DNA from: Bin5 sp965242905 | Lineage (GTDB): Bacteria; Chloroflexota; Anaerolineae; Caldilineales; Caldilineaceae | Assembly: GCA_965242905.1 (NCBI GenBank) | Contig: CBDETM010000002.1 | Location: 1,364,001-1,428,000 of the forward strand | Length of the DNA: 64,000 bases | Direction: 5' to 3' | Shown here: positions 26,527 through 34,726 of the stretch, piece by piece | Numbering within the stretch: position 1 is the first letter of the stretch | Layout: every line of letters starts with the position of its first letter | The notes under the pieces: generated by a model | Databases searched by the model: none | What the model saw: the letters and a program-made list of their open reading frames with translations, nothing else | What the model was told of the DNA's origin: nothing | Position numbers and translations under genes: made by a program

Positions 26527-27758
26527 TAGAGCAGGGCACCATCTCGATCTTCTTGCCTCCAGTGCAGACCGGGCGAGTCGAATACGCCTTGTCTCCAGAG
26601 CGCGCCTGGCAGGTCGCCTTCGTGGACCAGGTTGCGCAGAAGCTCGCTCTCCGACGCCCGGCGGACCAAAGTGAAGCCGTTCTCCTTGACCAACCAGCGT
26701 ATTTCATCCAGTTCGGCACCGTTCAGAAAATCGGGGGAATGGGTAGACACGAAAACCTGGCCGCCGCGCTGGGCGTAGTCGTGAAACTCTTCAACCAACT
26801 CCCGCATCAGAGCGGGATAGAGTTGATTCTCCGGTTCCTCGACGGCCAGCAGAGGGTGTGGATTGGGGTCGTATAGAAGGACGAGATAGGCAAACATCTT
26901 GATCGTTCCGTCCGAAACATAGGGGGCGATGAAGGGATCCTGGAAGTTGCCATCCTGGAACCGAAGAACCAGCCTTCCGTCCTCGGTAGACTTTGCTTCC
27001 ACGTCACTCACTCCGGGGACGCGCTGGCGCATAGCCTGGAGTACTCTATTGAACTGCCGGGGATGGTTTTCGTAGAGGTACTTCGCCACCAACGCGACAT
27101 TGTCGCCGCGAGAGGACAGATGCTCGGCGTAACCGAACTCTGCGCTTGGCCGCGCGTCGGCAATTTGGAAGTCGGAGATGTGCCAATTCTCGATAAATTT
27201 GCGGAACTCCGAAACAATCGGAAACTCCTGGAGCTGGCCGAAGCTCTTAATTGCCAGTGTGCTGGGGTCATCAAGTTTGAACTTCCTCTTTTTCTGGTCT
27301 GCGTCTTTCGTAGCTGACACACCGTACTCGGACTCGTTCGTGATTACTTCGCCCTCTCCCCGGCGATTGTCCACGAAGCGCCACCCCTTGCGGCCGCCCT
27401 GCCCTTTACGATAACTCAACGCCTCGTGCTCCACGACTGCACGATCTCGGGTCTGATTAATTTTCAACTGGTATGTCGCCAGCCGTCCGCCGCTCTCGCG
27501 AAACTGCAGGGTGATCTCCAGCGGCCCCGCCTCTCCGCGGGTGGCCAGTTCACGATATCCACCGCGTTGCGCCACCGCTGCGGCCACGTTTTGCGTCAAT
27601 GCATCTTTCAGGAAAGTGAACACATCGAACAGCGACGACTTGCCCGAGCCGTTTGGACCCACAACTATTGTCATGCGCGTCAGATTATCGAGCGTGATGT
27701 CGCGAAGGCAGCGGAAGTTCCTGACGGCAATGCTTTCGATCTGCATGGGGCCTGGCAT
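26526..27758 (-). CDS. SMC/OLD-like AAA ATPase (AAA_21 type)
   Basis: 410 residues. The fold starts with IESIAVRNFRCLRDITLDNL, the usual opening of RecF/OLD-like ATPases. Then come Walker A GPNGSGKSS (~34-42), a signature-like YVSDGTIKM (~284), Walker B LLAVEEPENQLYP (~303-315) and switch His in FVSTHSPDF (~338). GGAGGA lies 9 bases before the ATG. A Uma2 nuclease gene ends 26 bases upstream, and the DUF4276 gene overlaps its stop by one base. It is probably the sensor/ATPase of a two- or three-component defence or DNA-processing module. Confidence 0.9.
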   Translation of the reverse strand: MPGPMQIESIAVRNFRCLRDITLDNLTRMTIVVGPNGSGKSSLFDVFTFLKDALTQNVAAAVAQRGGYRELATRGEAGPLEITLQFRESGGRLATYQLKINQTRDRAVVEHEALSYRKGQGGRKGWRFVDNRRGEGEVITNESEYGVSATKDADQKKRKFKLDDPSTLAIKSFGQLQEFPIVSEFRKFIENWHISDFQIADARPSAEFGYAEHLSSRGDNVALVAKYLYENHPRQFNRVLQAMRQRVPGVSDVEAKSTEDGRLVLRFQDGNFQDPFIAPYVSDGTIKMFAYLVLLYDPNPHPLLAVEEPENQLYPALMRELVEEFHDYAQRGGQVFVSTHSPDFLNGAELDEIRWLVKENGFTLVRRASESELLRNLVHEGDLPGALWRQGVFDSPGLHWRQEDRDGALL

Positions 27759-27784
27759 TTGAAATCGTCCTCCGCGTCTTGAGT

Positions 27785-28438
27785 TCAGGGCCGGGAGAGG
27801 AATATCTCGTCCAGATGGGCAGAGAATCCGTCCAGAGTGGAAGAGGGCAGAGTCTGCCCCTCGGTGTAGGTAGATCCTTCGGTGTAGCCGTCCGCGCCTA
27901 ACAGCAGAATGGTGATGGTCCTAGCGTCAGGATCGGCCAACCAGTACTCTTTCACGCCGTATTCGGCGTACAGTTTGCGTTTGAGATTTTCGTCGCGCTC
28001 GGCGGTGGAGTCGGAGCGGATCTCGACGATCAGATCGGGTGCGCCCTGGATGTTGGCAGATGTGACTATGCCGGCCCGTTCTGAGGAGATGAACATCAGG
28101 TCAGGTTGGACTACGTGGGTTTCGGAAAGCACAACGTCGGTGGGGGCAGAGTAGACAACTCCCCGATTCTTGTCCTCAACGAACGTGTCAAGCCGCGTCG
28201 CCAGTTTCATGGCAACGTGTTGATGGGCTATGCTCGGGGCCGGTAGAATGATCAGTTCTCCGTCCAGAAGTTCGTAGCGTTTATCGTCGGAGGTCTTCAG
28301 GTAGTCCTCGTATGTGAGTTTGGTCGTTATTGGACTGCCGTTAGGACCAGAGTTGGTTCTTATCGTCTTTGTCCTCCCATCTTGACTACATTGAACGGCG
28401 CCAGCTATCCTTTGAACACATGTTCTCGTAGTTGGCAA
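27785..28438 (-). CDS. Uma2-family (PD-(D/E)XK-like) endonuclease, upstream of the ATPase
   Basis: 217 codons if the only in-frame TTG (28438) is used. The Uma2/DUF820 fold is clear: KLTYEDYLKTSDDKRYELLDGE, the catalytic-site strands VVQPDLMFI and PDLIVEIRSDST, and KLYAEYGVKEYWLADPDA. The true start is probably nearer 28363: a TTGACA -35 lies at 28443-28448, so the TTG would fall inside the promoter. GGGAGG lies 9 bases before an ATA codon at 28363, where the paralogue at 35257 also begins. The gene ends 26 bases before the ATPase gene and may belong to that cassette. Confidence 0.85.
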   Translation of the reverse strand: MPTTRTCVQRIAGAVQCSQDGRTKTIRTNSGPNGSPITTKLTYEDYLKTSDDKRYELLDGELIILPAPSIAHQHVAMKLATRLDTFVEDKNRGVVYSAPTDVVLSETHVVQPDLMFISSERAGIVTSANIQGAPDLIVEIRSDSTAERDENLKRKLYAEYGVKEYWLADPDARTITILLLGADGYTEGSTYTEGQTLPSSTLDGFSAHLDEIFLSRP

Positions 28439-28552
28439 GTTTTGTCAAATGTTTGTGTCCTCTGGGGTACGGCCGAATCTTCCTTGAGCCAAGGTGCAAT
28501 TCAAAGGAGGCTCAAGGGGATGGGCGACGACGATGCAGCGCCACCGGCCGCT

Positions 28553-29872
28553 TCAGACCCAGTACCTGGCCAAGCCCTCGTTGATGATTTTCTGAATCTC
28601 GGTTTCGCCGTATTCCAGGGACTCGTCCACGGAGCGGCCCTCGTTGACGATCAGATGTAGTACGTCGTGCAGGACGGCGGAGGCGCGATAGGGGACGGCG
28701 CCGTAGCTGCGTTCCCGGGGGTTGACCTCGGCCGCTTTGCTGAGGCCGGGGGATTCCATCAGCAGGGGATCGGACATCAGGTCGGCGCGCTCGGGTGCGA
28801 GCGCGCTGAGTAGGCACAGATCGCGGTAGGCCTCCTTGCCGCCGTCCTTGTACAGGTACTCCATGAACTGCCAGGTTTCGCCATTGTGCTCGGGGCGGCC
28901 GGTCAGGGCAGAGATTGAGGTGACTATGTCTTTGTATCCGAAGAGCGGGTCGGGGCCACCGGTTGGGGTTGGCGGGTGCGAGTAGCCGATGTCGGGGTAG
29001 ATATCGGGATAGGTGTAAGCGAACTCATTGATCGCCCAGGTCTGTTCTTCGGTCATGGCAGCGCGGCCTTTGCCGACGGCCTCGTGATCGGGAAGGCTGG
29101 GATGCCAGACTTCGTGCGTGCGGGCAAGGTCGGCGATGTAGGTGAAGGCCTCGTGGACTTCAGGGCTGGTCATCAGGGGGGTCTGCTCATCACCGCTGTT
29201 GTGGATTACGTTGCCGCCCAGCTGATAGATCTGGTTGAGGACGGGCCAGTCCAGGGTGAGAGCTAACCCGGCATGGGCGATGGCGCCGGCGGCGTCTTTG
29301 CGGGTAAGCGCCTTTGCCGCGGTGGTGAATTGGCTCCAGGTAGTGGGGGGTGACTCAGGATCGAGGCCGGCTTTCGCGAACTTTCTCTTGTTGTACATGA
29401 GGAGTGTACAGGAGGAGCCGGTCGGTAGTACGTAACGCCCGTTGGTCTCTGTATCGAAGAAAGGGTATGCCTCTCTGATCCAGTTGAGCGGGAAAATGTC
29501 CTCCGGAAACTGGAGCAGGAGGTTTTCCTCACGCATTTGATGCATGGTCAAGAGGTCAGGCATTTTGAGCATGTTCGGCCCGGCGCCAGCTGCCAAGGAA
29601 GAGTAGATTCTCTCCGGATAGCCACCGGCGGTGGAGTCGACGTCAACTGTAATTCGCCCACTTTGCTCGGCGAATTGGTCTGCTACGCTACGGTAGTGCG
29701 CCATCCGAGTGTCCCACCAGCCCCAAAGCGAAAGCCCGACCGGTTCTTCGCCGGCTGCTGCGCTATCGGTACTGATTTCCGGCACGGGAACGCAGGCAGC
29801 CGCGGCCAGGCCGAAGCCAGCGAGAGCGACTGTCCTCAGAAAATGACGGCGACTAGAGATTTGCACATTCAT
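28553..29872 (-). CDS. Tat-type ABC sugar-binding lipoprotein, paralogue 1
   Basis: 439 residues. The Tat signal SSRRHFLR (~6-13) is followed by AAAACVP (lipobox). The mature family 1 domain includes LSLWGWWDTRM and the C-terminal EGRSVDESLEYGETEIQKII. AAGGAGGGG lies 7 bases before the ATG at 29872. A TATAAT lies further upstream at 29999-30004. It is a close paralogue of 32640-33956 but has no permease genes of its own downstream. It probably delivers a related sugar to the permeases 30445-32322. Confidence 0.92.
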   Translation of the reverse strand: MNVQISSRRHFLRTVALAGFGLAAAACVPVPEISTDSAAAGEEPVGLSLWGWWDTRMAHYRSVADQFAEQSGRITVDVDSTAGGYPERIYSSLAAGAGPNMLKMPDLLTMHQMREENLLLQFPEDIFPLNWIREAYPFFDTETNGRYVLPTGSSCTLLMYNKRKFAKAGLDPESPPTTWSQFTTAAKALTRKDAAGAIAHAGLALTLDWPVLNQIYQLGGNVIHNSGDEQTPLMTSPEVHEAFTYIADLARTHEVWHPSLPDHEAVGKGRAAMTEEQTWAINEFAYTYPDIYPDIGYSHPPTPTGGPDPLFGYKDIVTSISALTGRPEHNGETWQFMEYLYKDGGKEAYRDLCLLSALAPERADLMSDPLLMESPGLSKAAEVNPRERSYGAVPYRASAVLHDVLHLIVNEGRSVDESLEYGETEIQKIINEGLARYWV

Positions 29873-30084
29873 GCTCTTCCCCTCCTTGATTCGAGATACC
29901 CAAAAGTGTCCAAACACGAAGACTGCCGGGTACACCTTCCAGGTTAGTAAAGAATGTAACGAGTTTTAGAGACACAGATAACACCATTTGACTCCTCCAT
30001 TATAGTTCGCGCGCTGCTGGTATCTGCGAATTAACTTCCATTCTATCTACAATTCCATGTTTTGTGTGCGCGTAGTGTGCGGTC

Positions 30085-30436
30085 GAGTGCATCACGGATC
30101 TGGGGTTGGAACAGTTGGGCGGGGAGATAGTGCCAGCGGTGGCTAAGGTTGTCTACCGTCTCTTGGAGAAAGGGAAGGTGGGCTTGGCCGTACTGGTGGG
30201 GGCCCGTTAAATGGGGGGCAGAGGGCGGCACCTACGGGGGATTTGATGGAGACGGCGGGAGGTGGTTTGGGGGAGTTCCTTCGACTGGGCACCTGTTACG
30301 AATATCGGCACCAGGTCGATAAGGCATGTTGTTGGCCGGGGGCGTTGCGGGGGCGGAGCCCCCGCACAAGGGAGGGCCGAATAGGCCCGACCGCCCAGAA
30401 AAGCAGGGGCCAAGGGATGGGGGCCAGGGGTTAGTG
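30085..30436 (+). repeat. ~470 bp dispersed element, copy C (right end missing)
   Basis: Starts with a degenerate left terminus (GAGTGCATCACGGATCTGGGG) and keeps the internal order of copies A and B: the GTGCCAGCGGTGG segment, the CGGCACCTACGGGG remnant, the GCGGGGGC-GGA-GCCCCCGC hairpin and the GGGCCGAATAGGCCC motif. It stops at CCAGGGGTTAGTGGG, a few bases past the end of the permease gene. The right inverted repeat is absent. It separates the two halves of the binding-protein/permease locus. Confidence 0.7.
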
Positions 30437-30444
30437 GGAAGGGC

Positions 30445-31341
30445 TCAGCCTTTGAGGCCGGTGAGGACGACACCTTCGATGATGAAGCGCTGGACGGCGA
30501 TGAAGAGGGCGAGGATGGGGATGATGGCGAGGCTGGCGCCGGCCATGATGACGCCGTACTGGTTCCAGAATTCGCCGACGAAGGTGGCGAGGCCGACGGT
30601 GATGACGTATTTGTCGTGGCTGGAGATGACGACGAGGGGCCAGAGGAAGTCGTTCCAGTTCCACATGAAGTAGAAGGCGATGAGGGTGAAGAGGGCGGCG
30701 CGGGAGAGTGGGATGATGATGCGGTGGAAGATGTACCACTCGCCGGCACCGTCGATGCGGGCGGCGTCGATGAGTTCGGTGGGAATGGTGTACATGAACT
30801 GGCGGAACATGAACATGGCGTAGATTGTGAAGATTTCGGGGACGATGAGGGCGGTATAGGTATCGGCCCAGCCGACCTGGACGGTCATGAGGTAGAGTGG
30901 GATGAGATAGACTTCGAAGGGGATGATCCAGGTGCTGAGGAGGATGTAGAAGATGATGTCGCGGCCGCGGAAGACGAATTTGCCGAAGATGTAGCCGAGG
31001 AGCGCACTGGTGTAGATGTTGAAGATGGTCTTGATGACGCTTATGAAGGTTGTGTTCCAGTAGAGGCGGCCCATGTTGGCGCGGTCGAAGACATCGATGT
31101 AGTTGGAAATGGTGGGGTTGATGGGGAAGAGACGGGGCGGGAAGGAGACGGTCTCGGCCTGAGGTTTGAAGGAGGTGCTGATCATCCAGATGAAAGGGAC
31201 GACCATCAGAATGGCGCCGGCGCCCAGGACAAAGTAGTTGATCAACAGGCCGCGGCGCAGGCGCTGGAAGTCGGTTGCGCCGCGGTTGAGAGCCCGCGTA
31301 TCGACCTGGCTAGGTACGCCAACAAAGTCCTGGTTAGCCAT
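30445..31341 (-). CDS. Sugar ABC transporter permease, MalG type
   Basis: 298 residues with six membrane helices. The EAA loop is ELIDAARIDGAGEWYIFHRI at about 197-216, with MFMFRQFMYTIPTE just before it. The C-terminus is IEGVVLTGLKG, standard for the family. GGAG lies 6 bases before the ATG. It follows the MalF partner (31405-32322) by 63 bases. No ATPase gene is present. Confidence 0.92.
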   Translation of the reverse strand: MANQDFVGVPSQVDTRALNRGATDFQRLRRGLLINYFVLGAGAILMVVPFIWMISTSFKPQAETVSFPPRLFPINPTISNYIDVFDRANMGRLYWNTTFISVIKTIFNIYTSALLGYIFGKFVFRGRDIIFYILLSTWIIPFEVYLIPLYLMTVQVGWADTYTALIVPEIFTIYAMFMFRQFMYTIPTELIDAARIDGAGEWYIFHRIIIPLSRAALFTLIAFYFMWNWNDFLWPLVVISSHDKYVITVGLATFVGEFWNQYGVIMAGASLAIIPILALFIAVQRFIIEGVVLTGLKG

Positions 31342-31404
31342 GCGTTACTCCAGAAAAAGACCAGGTTATACAAGGGGAATGACAGCGTCGGGTTTGAAAG
31401 TAGC

Positions 31405-32322
31405 TCATAGTTCCCAGTCGACCCGTTGCAGTTTGAATTGGACGAGAGTAAGGATAAGAACGATTGCGAAGAGGACGAAGGACATGCTGGAGGCCTGGCC
31501 CATGAACATGCGCTGGAAGGCGTAGTCGTAGATATGGAGCGCCAGCACCCTGGTGGAGTCGAGCGGGCCGCCGCCGGTCATCATGTAGATGGCCTGAAAG
31601 CCGCCGCTGAAGCCGCCGATGACGCCGGTGATGAGAACGAAGGAGACGACCGGTTTGAGCAGTGGCAGAGTTATTTTGATGGCCAGCTGGAGGCTGCTGG
31701 CGCCGTCGATTTCGGCGGCTTCGTAGTAGTCTTTGGGGATCCCCTTCAGTCCGGCGAGATAGATGATGACGGTGAAGCCGATCCCGCCCCAGATTCCCAT
31801 GACGATGATGCTGGGCATGGCCCAGGTGGTGGACTGGAGCCAGGGGACCGGTTGGATGCCCAGAAAGCTGAGGAGTTGATTGAGCAGGCCGAAACGGGTC
31901 TGCAGCATCCATTTCCATATGGTGGCGCTGGCGATGACGGAGGTCATGACGGGCAGGAAGTAGATGAGACGGAGGAGGATGCTGCCTCGCCGAATTGGGT
32001 TGAGGATGAGAGCGACGATGAGGGAACAGAATGCGCCGAGGAAGGTGCCGGCGAAGGTGCGGTACATGGTGTTCCACATGACCTTGTAGAAGAGCGAATC
32101 CTTGGCGAGGAGGACGTAGTTGTCGAGACCGACAAAGGGTGAGACGTTGCCGAAGAGGCTCCACTCGTGCATGCTGATGAAGAAGGCGAAGAAGATGGGG
32201 TAGAATTTGACGGTCATGTAGAAGAGGATGGTGGGAACGAGGGCGATGATGATGAAGCGGTGCTCGGCGGCGCGCAGGGTTGACCGGCTACCTGTGAATT
32301 TCTGTGCGATATTTTGAATCAT
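31405..32322 (-). CDS. Sugar ABC transporter permease, MalF type
   Basis: 305 residues from the ATG at 32322, chosen because GGGAGG lies 7 bases upstream; the frame extends 21 codons further without support. The first membrane helix starts near residue 26 (FIIIALVPTILFYMTVKF). The EAA loop is DYYEAAEIDGASSLQLAIKI (~202-221), and the MTGGGPLDSTRV loop follows. Between it and the upstream binding-protein gene is a 317-base gap holding a perfect hairpin (32567-32595). Confidence 0.92.
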   Translation of the reverse strand: MIQNIAQKFTGSRSTLRAAEHRFIIIALVPTILFYMTVKFYPIFFAFFISMHEWSLFGNVSPFVGLDNYVLLAKDSLFYKVMWNTMYRTFAGTFLGAFCSLIVALILNPIRRGSILLRLIYFLPVMTSVIASATIWKWMLQTRFGLLNQLLSFLGIQPVPWLQSTTWAMPSIIVMGIWGGIGFTVIIYLAGLKGIPKDYYEAAEIDGASSLQLAIKITLPLLKPVVSFVLITGVIGGFSGGFQAIYMMTGGGPLDSTRVLALHIYDYAFQRMFMGQASSMSFVLFAIVLILTLVQFKLQRVDWEL

Positions 32323-32566
32323 CACATCGCCTCCCACGGGGCGTTTGCGGTCTTTTCTGTGGGGACCGGCGAACAGCTTGTGCAAGGGTGGTACGGGTTG
32401 CGGCAGAGCAGATTTGAGAGCGGACGCGGGTCACGCAGACTGATGGCGATCCTTGCGGCCGGCGGGAGCACCGGGGCGGAATTCAGGTCTCTTTCGCGGA
32501 AGTCCTGCCTAGCCCGACGTGCCAGGCAATTCGGACTCCCGGACCAACTGAACATCAGATGTGGCG

Positions 32567-32595
32567 ACTCCCACGCCTGCTGTAGGCGTGGGAGT
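32567..32595. repeat. Perfect 12 bp hairpin, possible IS200/IS605-type end or relic
   Basis: ACTCCCACGCCT - gctgt - AGGCGTGGGAGT forms a 12-base-pair perfect stem with a 5-base loop, with no T-tract on either side, so it is not a simple terminator. The 245 bases towards the MalF gene contain no gene. Hairpins of this form occur at IS200/IS605 ends, where Y1 transposase binds; it could equally tune expression between binding protein and permeases, as intercistronic hairpins do in other importers. No tnpA or tnpB remains. Confidence 0.5.
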
Positions 32596-32639
32596 TTCAC
32601 ATTCGTATGACAGCTTGTAGTGCATGCCAGCTGTCCGGT

Positions 32640-33956
32640 CTAGACCCAATACTTGGCCAAGCCCTCGTCGATGAGCTTCTGGATTTCGGCGTCGCCGTAC
32701 TCCAGGGCCTCGGCAACCGACCGTCCCTCATTGACGATCAGATGCAGCACGTCATTTTGAACGGCGCCGGCGCGCTCGGGCACGGCGGCGTAGTTGCGTT
32801 CATAGGGATTGACTTCGGAAGCCTCTTTCAGGCCGGGTGTTTCCAGCAGCCTGGGATCGGACATAAGGTCGGCGCGTTCGGGCACGAGCGAGATCAGTTC
32901 GCACAAGGCCCAGTAGGCATCTTTGCCGCCATCCTTGTAAAGGTACTCCATGAACTCCCAGGTGTCGCCATCGTTTTCGGGGTGGCCGGTTACGGCAGAG
33001 ATAGAGGTTACGGTGTCCTTGTAGCCATAGAGCGGGTCGGGTTCGCCGGTTGGGGTAGGCGGGTGCGAGTAGCCGATGTGGGGGTACATATCGGGATAGG
33101 TGTTGACGTACTCACCGACAACCCAGGTCTGTTCTTCGGTCATGGCGGCGAGGCCGTTGCCGATGGAGTCGAAGTTGGGGAATCCTGAGTCCCAGACTTC
33201 GTGGACGAGGGACAGGTCGGTGATGTAGGTGAAGGCCTCATGGACTTCGGGGCTGGTCATGAGGGAGATCTGTTCATCGCCGTTGTTCTGGATGACGTTG
33301 CCGCCGAGCTGATAGATCTGGCTCAACACGGGCCATTCGCCAGTGAGGGCGAAACCGGCGCGTGAAATGGCACCTGTTCCGTCCTTTTGTGTGAGCGCTT
33401 TGGCTGCTGTGGTGAAGTCGTCCCAGGTCTTGGGGGGCGACTCCGGATCGAGGCCGGCCTCTTCGAACATCTGCTTGTTGTACATCAGGAGGGTGCAGGT
33501 AGTGCCGGTGGGAAGTACGTAGCGCCCGTTGGTCTTGATGTCAAAGAGGGGGTAGGCCTCTTCAAACCAGCTGGGCGGGAAGATGTCTTCGGGAAACTCA
33601 AGGACTAGATTTTCTTCGCGCATCTGGTGCATGAAGGCGAGGGAACGCATTTTGATCATGTTCGGCCCCGTGCCGGCTGCGAGGGCTGAGTAGAGCTTCT
33701 CGACATAGCCGCCGGCAATGGACTGGACATCGACAGTGATTCGATCGTTTTGTTCAGCGAACTTGTCGGCTACGCTGCGGTAGAGATCCATGCGGATGTC
33801 CCACCAGCCCCAAAGGGAGAGCTCGACCGGTTCCTCGTCGGCTGCTCCTTCCGTACCGGGCGTCGCTGCGGGAACGCAGGCGGCCATGGTCAACCCGAGG
33901 CCGGTGAGACCGGCTGTTTTGAGAAACTGACGTCGACTAGAGTTTGGCATTTTCAT
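32640..33956 (-). CDS. Tat-type ABC sugar-binding lipoprotein, paralogue 2
   Basis: 438 residues. The Tat signal SSRRQFLK (~6-13) and lipobox MAACVP precede a family 1 domain beginning VELSLWGWWDIRM. AGGAG lies 9 bases before the ATG at 33956; the longer frame is not supported. It shares most of its sequence with 28553-29872, including YQLGGNVI and SHPPTPTG blocks and the same C-terminus (GLAKYWV versus GLARYWV). It heads the operon with the MalF and MalG genes. Confidence 0.93.
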   Translation of the reverse strand: MKMPNSSRRQFLKTAGLTGLGLTMAACVPAATPGTEGAADEEPVELSLWGWWDIRMDLYRSVADKFAEQNDRITVDVQSIAGGYVEKLYSALAAGTGPNMIKMRSLAFMHQMREENLVLEFPEDIFPPSWFEEAYPLFDIKTNGRYVLPTGTTCTLLMYNKQMFEEAGLDPESPPKTWDDFTTAAKALTQKDGTGAISRAGFALTGEWPVLSQIYQLGGNVIQNNGDEQISLMTSPEVHEAFTYITDLSLVHEVWDSGFPNFDSIGNGLAAMTEEQTWVVGEYVNTYPDMYPHIGYSHPPTPTGEPDPLYGYKDTVTSISAVTGHPENDGDTWEFMEYLYKDGGKDAYWALCELISLVPERADLMSDPRLLETPGLKEASEVNPYERNYAAVPERAGAVQNDVLHLIVNEGRSVAEALEYGDAEIQKLIDEGLAKYWV

Positions 33957-34022
33957 GCTTTTTTGCTCCTGGATTTGGGTTGTGTAGAGGTGTTGGGACA
34001 TGAGGACAGATAAGATTGTTTT

Positions 34023-34059
34023 CCGTCTCTAAATCGAAAGCCGGGAGACTAAGAGACGG
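34023..34059. promoter_or_regulatory. Inverted repeat upstream of the binding-protein gene (candidate operator)
   Basis: Arms CCGTCTCT (34023-34030) and AGAGACGG (34052-34059) are perfect complements separated by 21 bases. They lie about 65-105 bases upstream of the ATG at 33956, in the leader or promoter. They could form a leader hairpin or bind a dimeric regulator. Confidence 0.4.
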
Positions 34060-34187
34060 ATTGGGACATTTTTCTTTTGCCATATAGTTGACATGCAGCC
34101 GGTGGGGGTAAGCTAACACACGGGAAATTCGTTGTCAATGAAGTAATTCGTATGGGCGTAAGCCCGTATTGAGGAGAGTTTTCAGAT

Positions 34188-34451
34188 GGGGATTACATAG
34201 TTTAGTCACATTGAAGAGGGTAGAAATGGAAGTTGGCGACTTCACATCAGCCGGCGGGTTTAATCTTGTGGAGGTGTGTCATCACAAGACTGGCCTGAAT
34301 TGCAAAGTAGAACATCATTGTAATGTGCTGCATTGAAGAACCTGCAATGGCGTTGAACGCCGCCGAAACCATCACAAGATACGCCTTACATCTTGTAATT
34401 AGTGTTTGATTCCAGCACTTCTCTTTTATGTGACTAAATTATGTAATTCCC
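34188..34451. repeat. 264 bp inverted-repeat element (MITE-like)
   Basis: The left arm (34188-34218) and the complement of the right arm (34421-34451) match at 27 of 31 positions, with the shared core TTTAGTCACAT and ATTACATA. The interior encodes no protein and holds smaller hairpins (ACAAGAT/ATCTTGT; GGCGTT-ga-ACGCC). It is more AT-rich than its surroundings. The right end abuts the 40 bp palindrome at 34452. No target duplication is clear. Only one copy is seen in this window. Confidence 0.65.
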
Positions 34452-34491
34452 AAGAAAATGGTCCGGGGAAATTTCCCCGGACCATTTTCTT
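34452..34491. terminator. Bidirectional rho-independent terminator (40 bp perfect palindrome)
   Basis: Two 20-base arms are exact complements, with a G/C-rich centre (GGTCCGGGGAAA) and A-rich/T-rich outer ends, so either strand gives a hairpin followed by U residues. It begins 16 bases after the stop of the 31-residue membrane protein (34508-34603), which supports that small gene being real. Confidence 0.85.
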
Positions 34492-34507
34492 ATCCCGTCG
34501 CTCCGGT

Positions 34508-34603
34508 CTAGTAGAAGAAAACGAACATTAGGGCGAATAAGACGGCGCACAGCCAGGTTATGTAATCGTATAGCGTGTACTTGCGCCGCTTGTCGTCACT
34601 CAT
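34508..34603 (-). CDS. 31-residue single-pass membrane protein
   Basis: The peptide starts MSDDKRRKYTLYDY and ends with one hydrophobic helix and FVFFY, a basic N-terminus followed by a membrane segment. A strong terminator follows within 16 bases. The ATG has no close ribosome-binding site; AAAAGGAGAAGG lies about 20 bases upstream, 8 bases before an in-frame ATA, so translation may begin at that ATA and add IKNP. I do not recognise the family. Small subunits of membrane complexes look like this. Confidence 0.6.
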   Translation of the reverse strand: MSDDKRRKYTLYDYITWLCAVLFALMFVFFY

Positions 34604-34611
34604 AGGATTTT

Positions 34612-34692
34612 TTATTGCGCCTTCTCCTTTTGCGTTTCTATGAATGCGTTGAGGCAGAAGGCAAATGCCAGGATCGCAGCCTGCGGGTACAC
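34612..34692 (-). CDS. Possible 26-residue membrane peptide upstream of the 31-residue one
   Basis: A GTG-started frame encodes YPQAAILAFAFCLNAFIE followed by a charged tail (TQKEKAQ). The hydrophobic-then-charged pattern fits a tiny membrane protein, and its tail overlaps the ribosome-binding site of the next gene, which would couple them. The ribosome-binding site for the GTG itself is weak (GAAGG too close). This is a tentative call. Confidence 0.3.
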   Translation of the reverse strand: MYPQAAILAFAFCLNAFIETQKEKAQ

Positions 34693-34726
34693 GCGCCTTC
34701 GCGCACAGGGGGCTGGCCGGTTGGTC

